From contig JANYKI010000095.1 of NCBI GenBank assembly GCA_025361645.1, positions 1-44,267 on the forward strand: DNA of 44,267 bases. The letters run 5' to 3'. Of this stretch, positions 15,401 to 25,032 are shown piece after piece. Numbering within the stretch: the stretch's first letter is position 1; each line of letters opens with the position of its first letter. The DNA comes from Methanothrix sp. GTDB lineage: Archaea; Halobacteriota; Methanosarcinia; Methanotrichales; Methanotrichaceae. Position numbers and translations under genes: made by a program. Below the pieces are notes generated by a model, which had not been told where the DNA came from, did no database searches, and worked only from the letters and a program-made list of their open reading frames with translations.

Positions 15401-18122
15401 TCATCGCCTCTCTTCCCGCCGCCAGGGCCTCGTCCAGCTTCTCGACGTTGGGCCCTCCACCCTGCGCCAGCTCGGGCCGCCCGCCGCCGCCTCCGCCCAG
15501 GGCCTTGGCCGCAGCCCGGATGATGCTGCCCGCCTTGACGCCCTTCGCCAGGCCCGACTGGCCCACGGCGGCCACGAGCTTGCCTGTCTCGCTGCCCAGC
15601 AAGGCGACATAGTCCTGCTCCGCCAGAAGGGCTGCCGCCTTGAGAAGCTCATCGATGTCGGCGCTGCCCATCTTCTGCACCACGATTCTTAGACCGTCCC
15701 AAATCTCGGCTTCAGCTACCAGCGTCTTGAGCCGCGCCTTTGCTAAGTCCTCCTTCAGTCGCTCGATCTCCTTCTGCTGGCCCTTCCACTCTTCAAAGAA
15801 GCGCTCCGCCGTGCGGGGCAGTTGATCGTTGGGCACCCGCAAGATGTCTGCGGCTCCGGAGAGCAGGTCGTCGCGCTCCTGGCCGGCCCGCACGGCCGCT
15901 TCGCCTGCAACAAACTCGATCCTCTCCACGCCGTCCTGAATGCGCTCGGCGCGCAGTATCTTGATCGCGCCGATCTGCCCCGTGTTGGTGACGTGCGTTC
16001 CGGCGCAGGCCTCGATGTCGCTGCCAACCCGCACCACGCGAATCTGATTTCCAGGAGGCACGCCTCCCTGGTACAGCTCAAAGCCGAAGAGCTTCTCCGC
16101 CTCCGTCCTGGGAAGGAACTGGGTGTGCACCGGCTCCATCTCCATCACCCGCCTGTTTGCTTCCAGCTCGATGGCCTGCAGCTCCTGGTCGGTGATGCGC
16201 TTGTAGTGGGATATGTCCAGCCGGGCCCGATCCTCGCTCTTCTGGGCTCCTGCCTGCCAGACGTGCTTGCCTAAAACGCGTTTTGCGGAGTCGTGCACCA
16301 GGTGAGTGGCCGTATGATGGCGGGCGTGCGCCAGCCTGCGACGCATGTCCACCTTGCCGGTGACCCGGTCGCCTTTCACCAGGCCGTGCCCCTCCGGCTT
16401 TGCTAACTTATGCAGCACAACGTCTCCCGACTTTTGCACATCCACTACCGGGAAGATCTGTCCTGCCTTCTCCAGAGTGCCGTGATCGGCCGGCTGGCCT
16501 CCGCCTTCGGGGTAGAGGAGCGTTTGGTCCAGGATGACGCTGCCCTCCTCGGTCACATCCAGCACCTGGGCCTCGAAGACCCACTCGTTGGGCTGCTCGT
16601 AGAATAAAAGCTGTGTCTTGCCGGGCAGGGTGGCCTTGGCTTCTACTTTCTCGGCCCGGATGCGCTTCTTGGCCACCAGTGAGTAGAAATTGTCCGGCAG
16701 CTCTACCAATGCCCCCATCTCCTCAGCCGACTCGCGAGCGATCTCAGGGGGAATGCCGTGCGTGTCGTAAAGGGAGATCATCTCCACCAGGGGGATGGGC
16801 AGGCCCATCTTTTTAAAGTACTCGGCGGTCTTCTTGACCAGACGCTTGCCCTTCTCCATGGTCTCGGCGTACTTCTGCTCTTCCTGGTCGAGGATCTCCT
16901 TGATGGTGACAAAGCGCTCCTGCCAGTCAGAATAGTCCAGCCGCTGGATCTGCATCTCCACCAATTCCGCCAGTGGCAGAGACAATTCCAGCTCTTTCAT
17001 CAGGCGCAATGTGCGGCGGATGACCAGCCTTGCCAGGTAGCCCGCCTTGACATTGGAGGGGATGATGCCGTCTCCAAACATGTAGGCCAGGCAGCGGGTA
17101 TGGTCCACTACGGCATAGATGCGCTCCATGGGCGCGATGGTCTTCTCCAGCTTCTCGGGCGAGATGCCGATGCTGCCCGCAATTTTCCTGCGCAGATCCA
17201 GCATGCTGTACTCGTCCAAATCCACCATTCCTGCAAGGCGGGCATTCTGGGCGAAGATCTCGGCATACTCTGCATCTTGCAGGTTGTGCTCGACGCCCGC
17301 CAGGTCGGCTACCTTCCTGACCAGATCGGGAAAAATTGCATCGTAAATGGTAGGCGAGCCTTTGGAGGCCCAGACAAACCTCTCCAGACCGTAGCCGGTG
17401 TCCACGATGTAGTTGTTCATCTTCTCATAAGACTCGTCCTTGATCTGGATGGCCCCTCCTGGCGCGGTTTTCAGGTCCATGAAGACCAGTGTGGCAAGCT
17501 CTAGACCCCCGACCATGACCTCCACGCTCGGTCCCGCGTTCCCGCCACCCGCCCAGGGATTCTCCTTGTAGGTCACAGCCAGCGGGTCCATGCCCAGACC
17601 GACCAGCAGCTCATCGCATAATTGAACCGTCCGATCCTTCCAGTAGTACTCCTTTTCGCGAGTGTTGAAGACGTGGTGGGCCATCATCTCGAAGGTGGTG
17701 AGATGCCGTCCGCTACGCCCTACCGAATCTAGATCATCCAGCCTAATGCAGGGCTGGCTGATGGTGAGGGGGTTGGCGGGCGGCGGCACCTGTCCAGAGG
17801 TCACAAAAGGCTGGAAATCGGCGATGGAGGCAATGGTGAGGTAAATGTCGTCTCGCCAGCGGGCCACCACAGGATACCTCTTGATGCGAGCGTGCCCTCG
17901 GGCCTCAAAGAAGCTGAGGTAGTGCTCGCGCATCTCGTCTATTGTGTGCTCGCGCTTGAATATGGGAGAGCCTATGAAGGTATAGGGATCGCAGGGCGGG
18001 TCCCCGCAGGTCTTCCTCTCGCCGTTCCTGGTCCAGAAGAATTTGCCACATTTGTCGCACTTCTTGCGCTGGAATCCCTCATCCACGAAGAAGTCCAATC
18101 GATACTCATCCTCGGAGAACAT
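15387..18122 (-). CDS. alaS: Alanyl-tRNA synthetase, archaeal type
   Basis: A 911-residue class II synthetase that charges tRNA(Ala). In order it has the archaeal N-terminal extension with a Cys cluster (KCDKCGKFFW...CGDPPCDPY), the catalytic core (LTISQPCIRLDDLDSVGRSG; MAHHVFN; GLERFVWASKGSPT), an oligomer/linker region, an editing domain with HTATHLVH and CAGTHV zinc/editing residues, and a C-terminal DHHA1 domain with the glycine run ALGGGGGGRPELAQGGG. The length is normal for Archaea. The ATG at 18122 is the natural start. The stop lies inside the right direct repeat, so the insertion of the toxin-antitoxin pair left the reading frame intact. Confidence 0.97.
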   Translation of the reverse strand: MFSEDEYRLDFFVDEGFQRKKCDKCGKFFWTRNGERKTCGDPPCDPYTFIGSPIFKREHTIDEMREHYLSFFEARGHARIKRYPVVARWRDDIYLTIASIADFQPFVTSGQVPPPANPLTISQPCIRLDDLDSVGRSGRHLTTFEMMAHHVFNTREKEYYWKDRTVQLCDELLVGLGMDPLAVTYKENPWAGGGNAGPSVEVMVGGLELATLVFMDLKTAPGGAIQIKDESYEKMNNYIVDTGYGLERFVWASKGSPTIYDAIFPDLVRKVADLAGVEHNLQDAEYAEIFAQNARLAGMVDLDEYSMLDLRRKIAGSIGISPEKLEKTIAPMERIYAVVDHTRCLAYMFGDGIIPSNVKAGYLARLVIRRTLRLMKELELSLPLAELVEMQIQRLDYSDWQERFVTIKEILDQEEQKYAETMEKGKRLVKKTAEYFKKMGLPIPLVEMISLYDTHGIPPEIARESAEEMGALVELPDNFYSLVAKKRIRAEKVEAKATLPGKTQLLFYEQPNEWVFEAQVLDVTEEGSVILDQTLLYPEGGGQPADHGTLEKAGQIFPVVDVQKSGDVVLHKLAKPEGHGLVKGDRVTGKVDMRRRLAHARHHTATHLVHDSAKRVLGKHVWQAGAQKSEDRARLDISHYKRITDQELQAIELEANRRVMEMEPVHTQFLPRTEAEKLFGFELYQGGVPPGNQIRVVRVGSDIEACAGTHVTNTGQIGAIKILRAERIQDGVERIEFVAGEAAVRAGQERDDLLSGAADILRVPNDQLPRTAERFFEEWKGQQKEIERLKEDLAKARLKTLVAEAEIWDGLRIVVQKMGSADIDELLKAAALLAEQDYVALLGSETGKLVAAVGQSGLAKGVKAGSIIRAAAKALGGGGGGRPELAQGGGPNVEKLDEALAAGREAMRAGA

Positions 18123-18224
18123 AGTTGATCAGCTTGAGTGCGGAAGTTGATACAGGAATGCTAAAAGGCTTTCTAAGGGTCGGGGAAAAGTACGGGCAAA
18201 GATTAGGTCCCGACGAAAATATTT

Positions 18225-18249
18225 GAATGGCCGTCTTTTCCGGCCATTC
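18225..18249 (-). terminator. Hairpin after gfcR, probable terminator
   Basis: GAATGGCCG and CGGCCATTC form a perfect 9-bp stem with a 7-nt loop, 16 nt after the gfcR stop on the minus strand. It is followed on that strand by an A/T-rich stretch (AAATATTTT). It separates the nob1-gfcR operon from alaS. Confidence 0.5.
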
Positions 18250-18264
18250 CATAATCGGTTTGAT

Positions 18265-18882
18265 CTAATTTACTCTCAAGACCTTCAAGAGCGAAACCAC
18301 GGGAACTCCCGCGATCTCGTCCGTGCCCTTCTTGTCGATCAGGACGGCGACTGCATTGATCTTGGCCCCGTGCTCATCCAGATACTCGACAGCCTCCTCC
18401 AGCGTCTGGCCGGATGTAATCACATCGTCGATGATGATGCACTCTTTGTCCATAACACCTGCGAAGTTAGCGCTCAGATTGCCGCGCGCCTTGCCGCTCT
18501 CTTTGGTGAGCATCTGCTTGCTAGGAGTGTAGACAGCCAGCTCCGCCGCCAGGCTATTGGCCACCATGCTGGCCAGAGGCAGGCCGCTTAAAGCTATGCC
18601 CACCACGACATCCACGCCGCAGTCGTTGTCGTCTAAAGTATCATAAATGATATCGGAGAGTGCTTCAGAGACGTGGTTCAGCCTAAAGGCACTCTTGCCG
18701 ATCATGGACCAGTCCACTGAGATATCTTTGGGCCCGGGCGATGTGCTCGTCTTCTCTGCATGAGTAAGCAGCCAGGTCACCGTCTCGCTGGAGACATTCA
18801 GCTCTTCTGAGATCTGGCCTTCAACCAGCCCTTCCGCCTTTAGTTCTGTTGCCTTCTTAATCAAAGTTTCAATATTCTTCAT
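18265..18882 (-). CDS. gfcR: Orotate phosphoribosyltransferase-like regulator GfcR
   Basis: A 205-residue protein with an N-terminal helix-turn-helix (about residues 8-40: KATELKAEGLVEGQISEELN and VSSETVTWLL) fused to a type I phosphoribosyltransferase fold with the PRPP motif CIIIDDVITSGQTL. This fusion is characteristic of GfcR (PyrE-like), a regulator of central carbon genes known in haloarchaea and widespread in methanogens; in methanogens its targets are less clear. The start at 18882 has GAGGTGC five nt upstream and overlaps the end of nob1 by 4 nt, so the two genes are coupled. The catalytic loop seems intact, so some PRTase activity is possible. Confidence 0.85.
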   Translation of the reverse strand: MKNIETLIKKATELKAEGLVEGQISEELNVSSETVTWLLTHAEKTSTSPGPKDISVDWSMIGKSAFRLNHVSEALSDIIYDTLDDNDCGVDVVVGIALSGLPLASMVANSLAAELAVYTPSKQMLTKESGKARGNLSANFAGVMDKECIIIDDVITSGQTLEEAVEYLDEHGAKINAVAVLIDKKGTDEIAGVPVVSLLKVLRVN

Positions 18883-19334
18883 CTTATGCACCTCTTTTTC
18901 TTTCTGGCAGGAGTTCCGCAATCCGCACAAGCTTCTCCCTCGAATTTGCTGCCGCAGCCCTGGCACCTCTGGACGTGTTTTAGCAATCTCTTTATCCTGG
19001 GCTGCCCGATGGTCTCGATCTTCAGGCCGAGGTGAAGAGCGACGTTTTGCAGAGCGTAGTCATCGGTAGCTAGAACTGCTCTATATTCCAGAGCTTTCGC
19101 CAGGACATCCAAATCAGCGGAAGACAGTGCTTTGAGGTCGCCGGTCTGTGTTGCGGCGCGCTCTGCTGCCTTTCGCGCCTGGGGAGAGGGGCTTTCCACC
19201 CTTGTATCGAAGATGTGAAGCAGGGACTTTGTCCTTATATCTTTGAGCTCCGCTTCTACCGCTGGGACGGTGATCAATTCCCCCGCTGGCCTTTTACCCC
19301 AGATGAATACCGAGGCATCCGCTACGACATACAC
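18879..19334 (-). CDS. nob1: Nob1-type PIN endonuclease with zinc ribbon
   Basis: A 151-residue PIN-domain nuclease that in Archaea and eukaryotes trims the 3' end of 16S/18S rRNA during small-subunit maturation. It has the first acidic residue in YVVADASVFIWG, the second in VPAVEAELKD, LSSADLDVLAKAL and LATDDYALQNVA, then a zinc ribbon (CQGCGSKFEGEACADCG) and a basic tail. The GTG at 19334 matches the family start (VYVVADASV); an in-frame TTG lies at 19382. TATAAC about 25 nt before the GTG suggests a leaderless start. It overlaps gfcR by 4 nt and is divergent from the EMC6-like/abce1 pair, so ribosome maturation and recycling genes face each other. Confidence 0.82.
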   Translation of the reverse strand: MYVVADASVFIWGKRPAGELITVPAVEAELKDIRTKSLLHIFDTRVESPSPQARKAAERAATQTGDLKALSSADLDVLAKALEYRAVLATDDYALQNVALHLGLKIETIGQPRIKRLLKHVQRCQGCGSKFEGEACADCGTPARKKKRCIR

Positions 19335-19399
19335 ATGCAGAGGCTCTTGAAAGTTATAGTACTTGGACTTTTCCCGGACCAAAACGCTATTATCATATA

Positions 19400-19828
19400 A
19401 TGAAATGCAAAGGTTGGATGGCCAAGAAAGAAAAAAAGGTTGGCAATAAGGAAGACCAACGGCTCGCGACCCTCGCGACTACTCAGGAAAAACCGAGCGA
19501 AAAGGTAGCCAGGCTACCGCCAAAAGTCAAGCCCAAGAGCGCAGCTGAACGCAGAAAGGACCGCATTGATGGAATAATCAAGACCGTGTATCCTTCTATC
19601 CTCGGAACCGTGGCGGGCTTTGCTTGCTATTATACAGGTGCGGCATTAGATCGTTATCCCTGGCATTTCGTGATGCTGTCTGTAATACTGCTTACCTATG
19701 TCATTCAAAAGTATACCTATACGTTCCTGAATATAGATGCAGCAAGCTTCAAGACCAAAGATTGGTTCTATGTGGAGTTCATGGTAGTCGATTTCTGGCT
19801 GGTTACCTGGACGCTTCTTCTCAACTGA
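19400..19828 (+). CDS. EMC6-like membrane protein
   Basis: A 142-residue protein with a charged, Lys-rich N-terminal tail of about 55 residues (a second start is possible at 19418) and three hydrophobic helices: VYPSILGTVAGFACYYTGAA, WHFVMLSVILLTYVIQKYTY and YVEFMVVDFWLVTWTLLL. Small three-helix proteins of this kind next to ABCE1 match the archaeal EMC6-like family, related to the eukaryotic EMC6 subunit of the membrane-protein insertase. The gene is 9 bp before abce1 and so is very likely in one operon with it. A role in membrane-protein insertion is inferred from the family, not shown here. Confidence 0.68.
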   Translation: MKCKGWMAKKEKKVGNKEDQRLATLATTQEKPSEKVARLPPKVKPKSAAERRKDRIDGIIKTVYPSILGTVAGFACYYTGAALDRYPWHFVMLSVILLTYVIQKYTYTFLNIDAASFKTKDWFYVEFMVVDFWLVTWTLLLN

Positions 19829-19837
19829 GGTATACCC

Positions 19838-21598
19838 ATGAGAATTGCCATCATCAACCGCGATCGTTGCCAGCCCCGCAAGTGCTCCAAAGAGTGCGAG
19901 TACTTCTGCCCACCGGTACGCACGGGCGACGAGACCATAGTCTTTGTGGACAGCAAGCCCCTCATAACCGAGAACCTTTGCGTGGGCTGCGGTATTTGTG
20001 TGCGCAAATGCCCCTTTGGGGCGATTACCATCACCAACCTGCCGGAAGAGATGGAGGATCCGGTGCACAGATATGGCCAGAACGGCTTTGCGCTTTATGG
20101 TCTGCCCGTGCCGGTTGAGGGCCGGGTCACCGGTCTTTTGGGCCCCAACGGCATAGGGAAAAGCACCGCCGTATCCATACTCTCTGGCATCCTGCGACCT
20201 AATTTGGGGAAGAATGCCACCTGGGATGATGTGTTCTCCCGCTTTGCGGGCAGCGCCCTGGGAGATTATCTGAAAAAGGTAGCCGATAAGGGTGTCAAGA
20301 CATCCTACAAGCCACAGTATGTAGATCGCATCCCCAAGAGCTATTCGGGGCTTGTTAGCGGTCTCTTGGAGAAAACGGACGAACGCGGTGCTCTCGCCGA
20401 TCTGGTGGAAGGACTCTCCCTAGGCAAGTTCATGGACCGGGAGATATCAAGCCTCTCCGGTGGAGAGTTGCAGCGAGTGGCCATCGCGGCGACGGTCGCG
20501 CGCGACGCGGATTTCTATTTCTTCGATGAGATCAGCCCCTTCCTGGATATTTACCAGCGCATCAACGTGGCCCGCATCCTGCAGAGCCTGGCCAAGGATA
20601 AGGCGGTCATGGTGGTGGAACATGACCTGGCCCTGCTTGACCTTCTGGCAGAAAACGTTCATCTCATTTACGGCGTGCCTGGGGCCTATGGTGTCATAAC
20701 CCGGACCAAAGGGGTAAGGGTGGGCATCAACCAATACCTGCGCGGCAACCTTCCTGAGGAGAATGTGCGCTTCCGGGATACATCCATTCGTTTTGATGTG
20801 CATGCTCCCCGCATCGACAAGGAGATCCCCACGCTCATCGCCTACGGGGCCTTTGAAGTGCAGTACTCATCCTTCCGGTTGGTGGCAGAGCCAGGTATAA
20901 TTCGTCGCGGCGAAGTGGTGGGCATCCTGGGTCCGAACGGTATTGGCAAGAGTACCTACATCAAGGTCCTGGCGGGAGTGGAAGAGCCGACATCAGGAAG
21001 CTTCGACAGCAAGCTTAAGGTCTCCTACAAGCCCCAGTACCTGAAAGCCGATTCCGACGTAACTGTGCAGGGGCTTTTGCGCAGCGTGACTCATGACTTT
21101 GACACCAGCTTCTATCAGACGGAGATTTTAAAGCCCATGGGCCTGGAGCCGTTTATGGATCAGGCCTTGACGGAGCTATCTGGTGGCGAGCTACAGCGCG
21201 TGGCCATAACCGCCTGCCTCAGCCGCGAAGCGGACCTCTATCTGCTGGATGAGCCGTCGGCGCATTTGGATGTGGAGCAGAGGATGCTAGCGGCCAAGGT
21301 CATGAGGCGCTTTGCCGAGTCCTCGGAGAAGACGGTGCTGGTCGTGGACCATGATATCTATCTCATCGATCTGCTCGCGGAACGGCTCATGGTCTTTGAG
21401 GGCACGGCGGGGGTTTTGGGCATTGCTCATACGCCTTTGGAGATGCGCGAGGGCATGAACGCCTTTCTCAAAGCCATAAACATCACCTTCCGTCGCGATG
21501 AGGAGACGCGGCGGCCGCGCGTTAACAAGCCGGAGTCAAGGCTGGAAAGAACGCAAAAGGAGCAGGGCGAGTACTACTATCCGGTTGAGGAAGCATAG
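19838..21598 (+). CDS. abce1: ABCE1/RLI ribosome-recycling ATPase
   Basis: A 586-residue twin ABC ATPase that splits terminated 70S ribosomes together with Pelota/aRF1. The N-terminus has eight Cys for two 4Fe-4S clusters: C11, C16, C20, C24, then C48, C51, C54 and C58. Two nucleotide-binding domains follow, each with GPNGIGKST, LSGGELQRVAI and a Walker B (FFDEISPFLD and LLDEPSAHLD), and a hinge region. The length is typical (about 590). The start is an ATG 9 bp after the EMC6-like stop. Core, highly conserved archaeal gene; all catalytic motifs are intact. Confidence 0.97.
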   Translation: MRIAIINRDRCQPRKCSKECEYFCPPVRTGDETIVFVDSKPLITENLCVGCGICVRKCPFGAITITNLPEEMEDPVHRYGQNGFALYGLPVPVEGRVTGLLGPNGIGKSTAVSILSGILRPNLGKNATWDDVFSRFAGSALGDYLKKVADKGVKTSYKPQYVDRIPKSYSGLVSGLLEKTDERGALADLVEGLSLGKFMDREISSLSGGELQRVAIAATVARDADFYFFDEISPFLDIYQRINVARILQSLAKDKAVMVVEHDLALLDLLAENVHLIYGVPGAYGVITRTKGVRVGINQYLRGNLPEENVRFRDTSIRFDVHAPRIDKEIPTLIAYGAFEVQYSSFRLVAEPGIIRRGEVVGILGPNGIGKSTYIKVLAGVEEPTSGSFDSKLKVSYKPQYLKADSDVTVQGLLRSVTHDFDTSFYQTEILKPMGLEPFMDQALTELSGGELQRVAITACLSREADLYLLDEPSAHLDVEQRMLAAKVMRRFAESSEKTVLVVDHDIYLIDLLAERLMVFEGTAGVLGIAHTPLEMREGMNAFLKAINITFRRDEETRRPRVNKPESRLERTQKEQGEYYYPVEEA

Positions 21599-21666
21599 TC
21601 CTGCCAAATGAATGAAAAAATAAGTGGATGTCAGGAAGTTTTCACTATTACCTTAAAATCCCGAAA

Positions 21667-23586
21667 TTATTTTTGAGCTTCCTGACTATTTATCTCACAC
21701 CTCAAGGGCACCTTTATTAATTCATTAAGGACACCTAATATGCCATAGGGATCTGTTGGCAAATCTGTAAAAGCACCCCACGGAATATTGACATTTTCAT
21801 TAAACGTTGTCCTATCGTTTTCATTTATGGGTACTTCAAAGGTAGCGATATCTAGTTCTGCAACATGACTGCCTGGCACCGTCCAGATGCTTAATTCGGC
21901 TATGCCTTCAACATCGGCCATATTTTTTAATTCCGCTCGGAATGATTCTGGCGGTCTCCAATTAAGTATATTCCAGGGATTGTCGATAATCGATGTGAAA
22001 TTTATGCCCTGATTTGAAAAGTCAACCAAGATAATATGAGGCCTCCGCTCTTCGTTAACTTCGGACATCAATTCTGCAGCCGTAAGGTTTGTAGGATCAA
22101 TATTCAATACTTCATCAAAGCATTTTTTGGCATTTTCAAATTGCCATAGCTTTAGGTTGCAGATCCCTAGCATCATCAATGCATCCATATCGGATTTATT
22201 CGTTTCTGTCAAATTTTCGAAATAATCTCTTGCATGAGCAAAGTCACTCCTATTGAGTGTCAGATTGTTTTTATACTCATCATCTGCCCTGTGCAAATAT
22301 GTGCTCTCTCTGGCCCATTCCACATCATTCAAGTCTATTTCCGGGTCTAATGGTGTAGAATGGGATATTTTTTCCTCTGCGATTGAATACATCTTTATAG
22401 CATTGTCATGCTGATGAGTTGCGTTCAATGCATGTGCATAAGTAAGCCATGCTCGGGGATAATCAGCAGGTGGGATCTTATCTTGATCTATAGACTCTCT
22501 GACGTAGGTTAAGGCAGCTTGATATTTACCATTTAGATAATGGACTTGAGCTATTCTCTCCTGAACAGGGCCGTTAAACCTGTCTTTCTTTAAAACTGCT
22601 TCATACGTTTCTTGGGCTTGATTAACAAGTCCGAGGCACAGTTGAGCATCGCCTCTGCCAATCCAAGCATCCGTATTATTCCCTTCTAGGGCGATGGCTT
22701 TGTCATATGCAGCCAGGGATTCGTTGCATTTACTTAGTTTGGCATAAGCAAGTCCCTTTCTCATCCATGCGGCGGCATTATTTGGGGCCAGTTCGGTGAG
22801 ATTAGTGAGAGTCTCCATAGCCTCATCATTTCTCTTTAGCAGTAACAACATCAGGCCTTTTTGGAAAAGCGCGTTCTCATTAATGGGATCTAGATCCAGG
22901 ACCTTTGAATAGCTCTTTTCTGCCTCAGCATACAACTTCAATGCCTCAAGGGTCTGGCTGCGGCCTAGCCATGCATCCACATTAGATGAGTTAATATTGA
23001 CTGATTGATTGTAAACCAAAATGGCATCCTCAAATCTTCCCAGCCTTTGCAGAGCTTTAGCTTCCAGATGCCAGCCTTCAGCATTATTAATGTCTATGTC
23101 CGTAGCCCTTTTGAAGCATTTTTGAGCATCTTCCCACATTTTCATGCGCGAAAAGACCTTTCCGCACTCAATCCACAGGGTTGGATTGGAAATGTTCTTC
23201 TCTACAGCATCCTCCATCATGGAACGAGCTTCATCGGTTCTATTTTGTTCGAGAAGGACTTCAGCCTTGACAACATAAGCTTGAGCATTTTCTTTATCCC
23301 ATACCATTGCCGCATCGCAACATTTTATTGCCTCTGAGTAATTGCTCATGCACGCTGCAGCCCGGCCTTTGCCAACCCAGGCATCGGAATTTGTCTGATT
23401 GAATGTTATGGCGGTTTGCAGCGCATAATAAGCTTCGCTGCAATTGCCCTGGGAAAGCAACTCTATGCCTTGATTGTAGCAGTCTTCAAGGTTTGAACAC
23501 ATAATTTCTGTAGAATTATTTTGGCCGCTAGAAATAAAAACAGTGGCCATTAAAAGAGCGATTCCTGCCCAGTAGAGTCTCCTCAT
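21667..23586 (-). CDS. Exported TPR-repeat protein
   Basis: A 639-residue protein with a signal peptide (about residues 1-21) followed by roughly a dozen TPR units of 34 residues (for example NSDAWVGKGRAAACMSNYSE and NNTDAWIGRGDAQLCLGLVN), with the usual W/G/Y/A/P spacing. A last, non-TPR domain of about 130 residues begins near PHIILVDFSNQGINFTS. There are many sequons. TPR arrays bind other proteins, so it is probably an extracytoplasmic scaffold. Codon use is more A/T-rich than in the core genes around it. It is convergent with abce1. I do not know its partner. Confidence 0.85.
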   Translation of the reverse strand: MRRLYWAGIALLMATVFISSGQNNSTEIMCSNLEDCYNQGIELLSQGNCSEAYYALQTAITFNQTNSDAWVGKGRAAACMSNYSEAIKCCDAAMVWDKENAQAYVVKAEVLLEQNRTDEARSMMEDAVEKNISNPTLWIECGKVFSRMKMWEDAQKCFKRATDIDINNAEGWHLEAKALQRLGRFEDAILVYNQSVNINSSNVDAWLGRSQTLEALKLYAEAEKSYSKVLDLDPINENALFQKGLMLLLLKRNDEAMETLTNLTELAPNNAAAWMRKGLAYAKLSKCNESLAAYDKAIALEGNNTDAWIGRGDAQLCLGLVNQAQETYEAVLKKDRFNGPVQERIAQVHYLNGKYQAALTYVRESIDQDKIPPADYPRAWLTYAHALNATHQHDNAIKMYSIAEEKISHSTPLDPEIDLNDVEWARESTYLHRADDEYKNNLTLNRSDFAHARDYFENLTETNKSDMDALMMLGICNLKLWQFENAKKCFDEVLNIDPTNLTAAELMSEVNEERRPHIILVDFSNQGINFTSIIDNPWNILNWRPPESFRAELKNMADVEGIAELSIWTVPGSHVAELDIATFEVPINENDRTTFNENVNIPWGAFTDLPTDPYGILGVLNELIKVPLRCEINSQEAQK

Positions 23587-23944
23587 CCTAACTTACCTCC
23601 TAACAATACTGAGTTTTACGTCGCTGTCGATAAATAGGTTTCATTGAAGAAAATTGATCAAAGTTAGGTGGGCGCCAATGCTTCTAATATATATATATAT
23701 AACTAATTATAATATTTTGGTCAGGACGTATCCAATTCTTGCTCAAAGCCCTGCCTCATTCTGCGGTTAGTACCGATCTTTGGCGCCGAAGAAGTCCCTC
23801 AAGAATAACGCCCTCAAGGGAAATTCTTATTTCTTTGCAGCACCTGCCAAATGTGCCTGCGGTTTGCACCCGCTGATCGCCCCTTGCAGATTCGCCTAGG
23901 TCCGGTGCGTTCAGCATTCATATGCTTTCGGCAGAGAAAAGGCG
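23587..23944. other. Divergent intergenic region with a (TA)n run
   Basis: About 360 bases between the TPR gene and the membrane protein gene. A run of alternating TA at about 23686-23702 is followed by further A/T-rich sequence and is the likely promoter region of the TPR gene and perhaps of the rightward gene. The rest (about 23740-23940) holds no convincing gene; open frames there are off-frame extensions. Confidence 0.4.
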
Positions 23945-24994
23945 ATGATGATGAAGCTATTCAACCGTCATTTAATGCGCAACCTGGAAGCAACCAGCCT
24001 GCTGGAGCTTTTCTTTGTCACATCAGTTTTTTCCGTTCTAGGCATCCGCTTCTTTTTGGCCTTGACCGGTTATCCCAGCCTCCACCCCGGCAATTTACAC
24101 ATCGCCCATGTCCTTTTGGGCGGAGTGCTCATGATGATCGCTCTGGTCATTGCTCTCGCTTACATCAACAAATCCGCTTATTATCTGGTGGCCGCCCTGG
24201 GGGGCTTTGGATTTGGGGCTTTCATAGACGAGCTGGGCAAGTTCATCACCGGCGACAACGACTACTTCTACCGGCCCGCCGTGACCCTGATTTATTTGGT
24301 ATTCGTTCTGCTCTACCTGGCCATAGAGAACTTTGTCAATAAGCCTGAACTCAGCGAGCAGGAGAAGCTGATCAATGTCCTGGAGATCGCCAAAGAGGTG
24401 GTCCTGGAAGACCTGGATCACCGGGAGCGAAGACGGGCGCTGGATCTGCTTAAAGAATGCTCCCCTTCTGATCCGGTGACAAAAGCCCTTCAAGAGCTGC
24501 TTAACGCCACAGAGTCTGTGCCAGTTCCAAGGCCTGACATCTACACTGCCGCCAAGTATCGGGGCAGAATGATCTACAGGAAGCTGGTGCAAAAATCCTG
24601 GTTCGTAAATGCGGTGATTGCGTTCTTCATCCTGCAAGCTCTGCTCGCCCTGGGTATGGACTTCTTTTTGCTCTATGTTAAGCTGGAATGGATGGTGGAT
24701 CTGCATACCGTCTTTCCCACGCTTTCGTTCTTCGATCTGGCCGGCCTTCTTTCGGCCACGCTGGCAGCAGCCCTGGTGATCGCCGCTGCCATAAGGATAA
24801 GAAGCAACCGACTGCAGTCCTACCTGCTCTTCAAGGACGCTGTCCTGGTGCAGATCTTTCTGGTGCAGGTATTCCTCTTTTACAGGGCTCAGTTTCTCGC
24901 CATCCTGGGATTGGCGGGCAACATCTGCGTTCTTTTCGTTCTCTATTATATGATCCGACAGGAGAAGGCGGCCAACGGTATCTGCGCCTCGTGA
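23945..24994 (+). CDS. Polytopic membrane protein of unknown function
   Basis: A 349-residue protein with about seven or eight hydrophobic helices in two groups. The first group includes LLELFFVTSVFSVLGIRFFLAL, VLLGGVLMMIALVIALAYI, YYLVAALGGFGFGAFIDELG and the YRPAVTLIYLVFVLLYLAIE helix; a charged cytoplasmic stretch of about 90 residues follows (about 120-210), then the second group (FVNAVIAFFILQALLALGMD onward). GFGFGAFIDELGKFITGDNDY joins a helix to an acidic loop and may be functionally important. It is alone in its direction. I do not recognise the family; it resembles uncharacterised archaeal integral membrane proteins. Confidence 0.75.
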   Translation: MMMKLFNRHLMRNLEATSLLELFFVTSVFSVLGIRFFLALTGYPSLHPGNLHIAHVLLGGVLMMIALVIALAYINKSAYYLVAALGGFGFGAFIDELGKFITGDNDYFYRPAVTLIYLVFVLLYLAIENFVNKPELSEQEKLINVLEIAKEVVLEDLDHRERRRALDLLKECSPSDPVTKALQELLNATESVPVPRPDIYTAAKYRGRMIYRKLVQKSWFVNAVIAFFILQALLALGMDFFLLYVKLEWMVDLHTVFPTLSFFDLAGLLSATLAAALVIAAAIRIRSNRLQSYLLFKDAVLVQIFLVQVFLFYRAQFLAILGLAGNICVLFVLYYMIRQEKAANGICAS

Positions 24995-25032
24995 CCTATC
25001 CACGTCATTTTGACACTTTCGATCGGCATCTA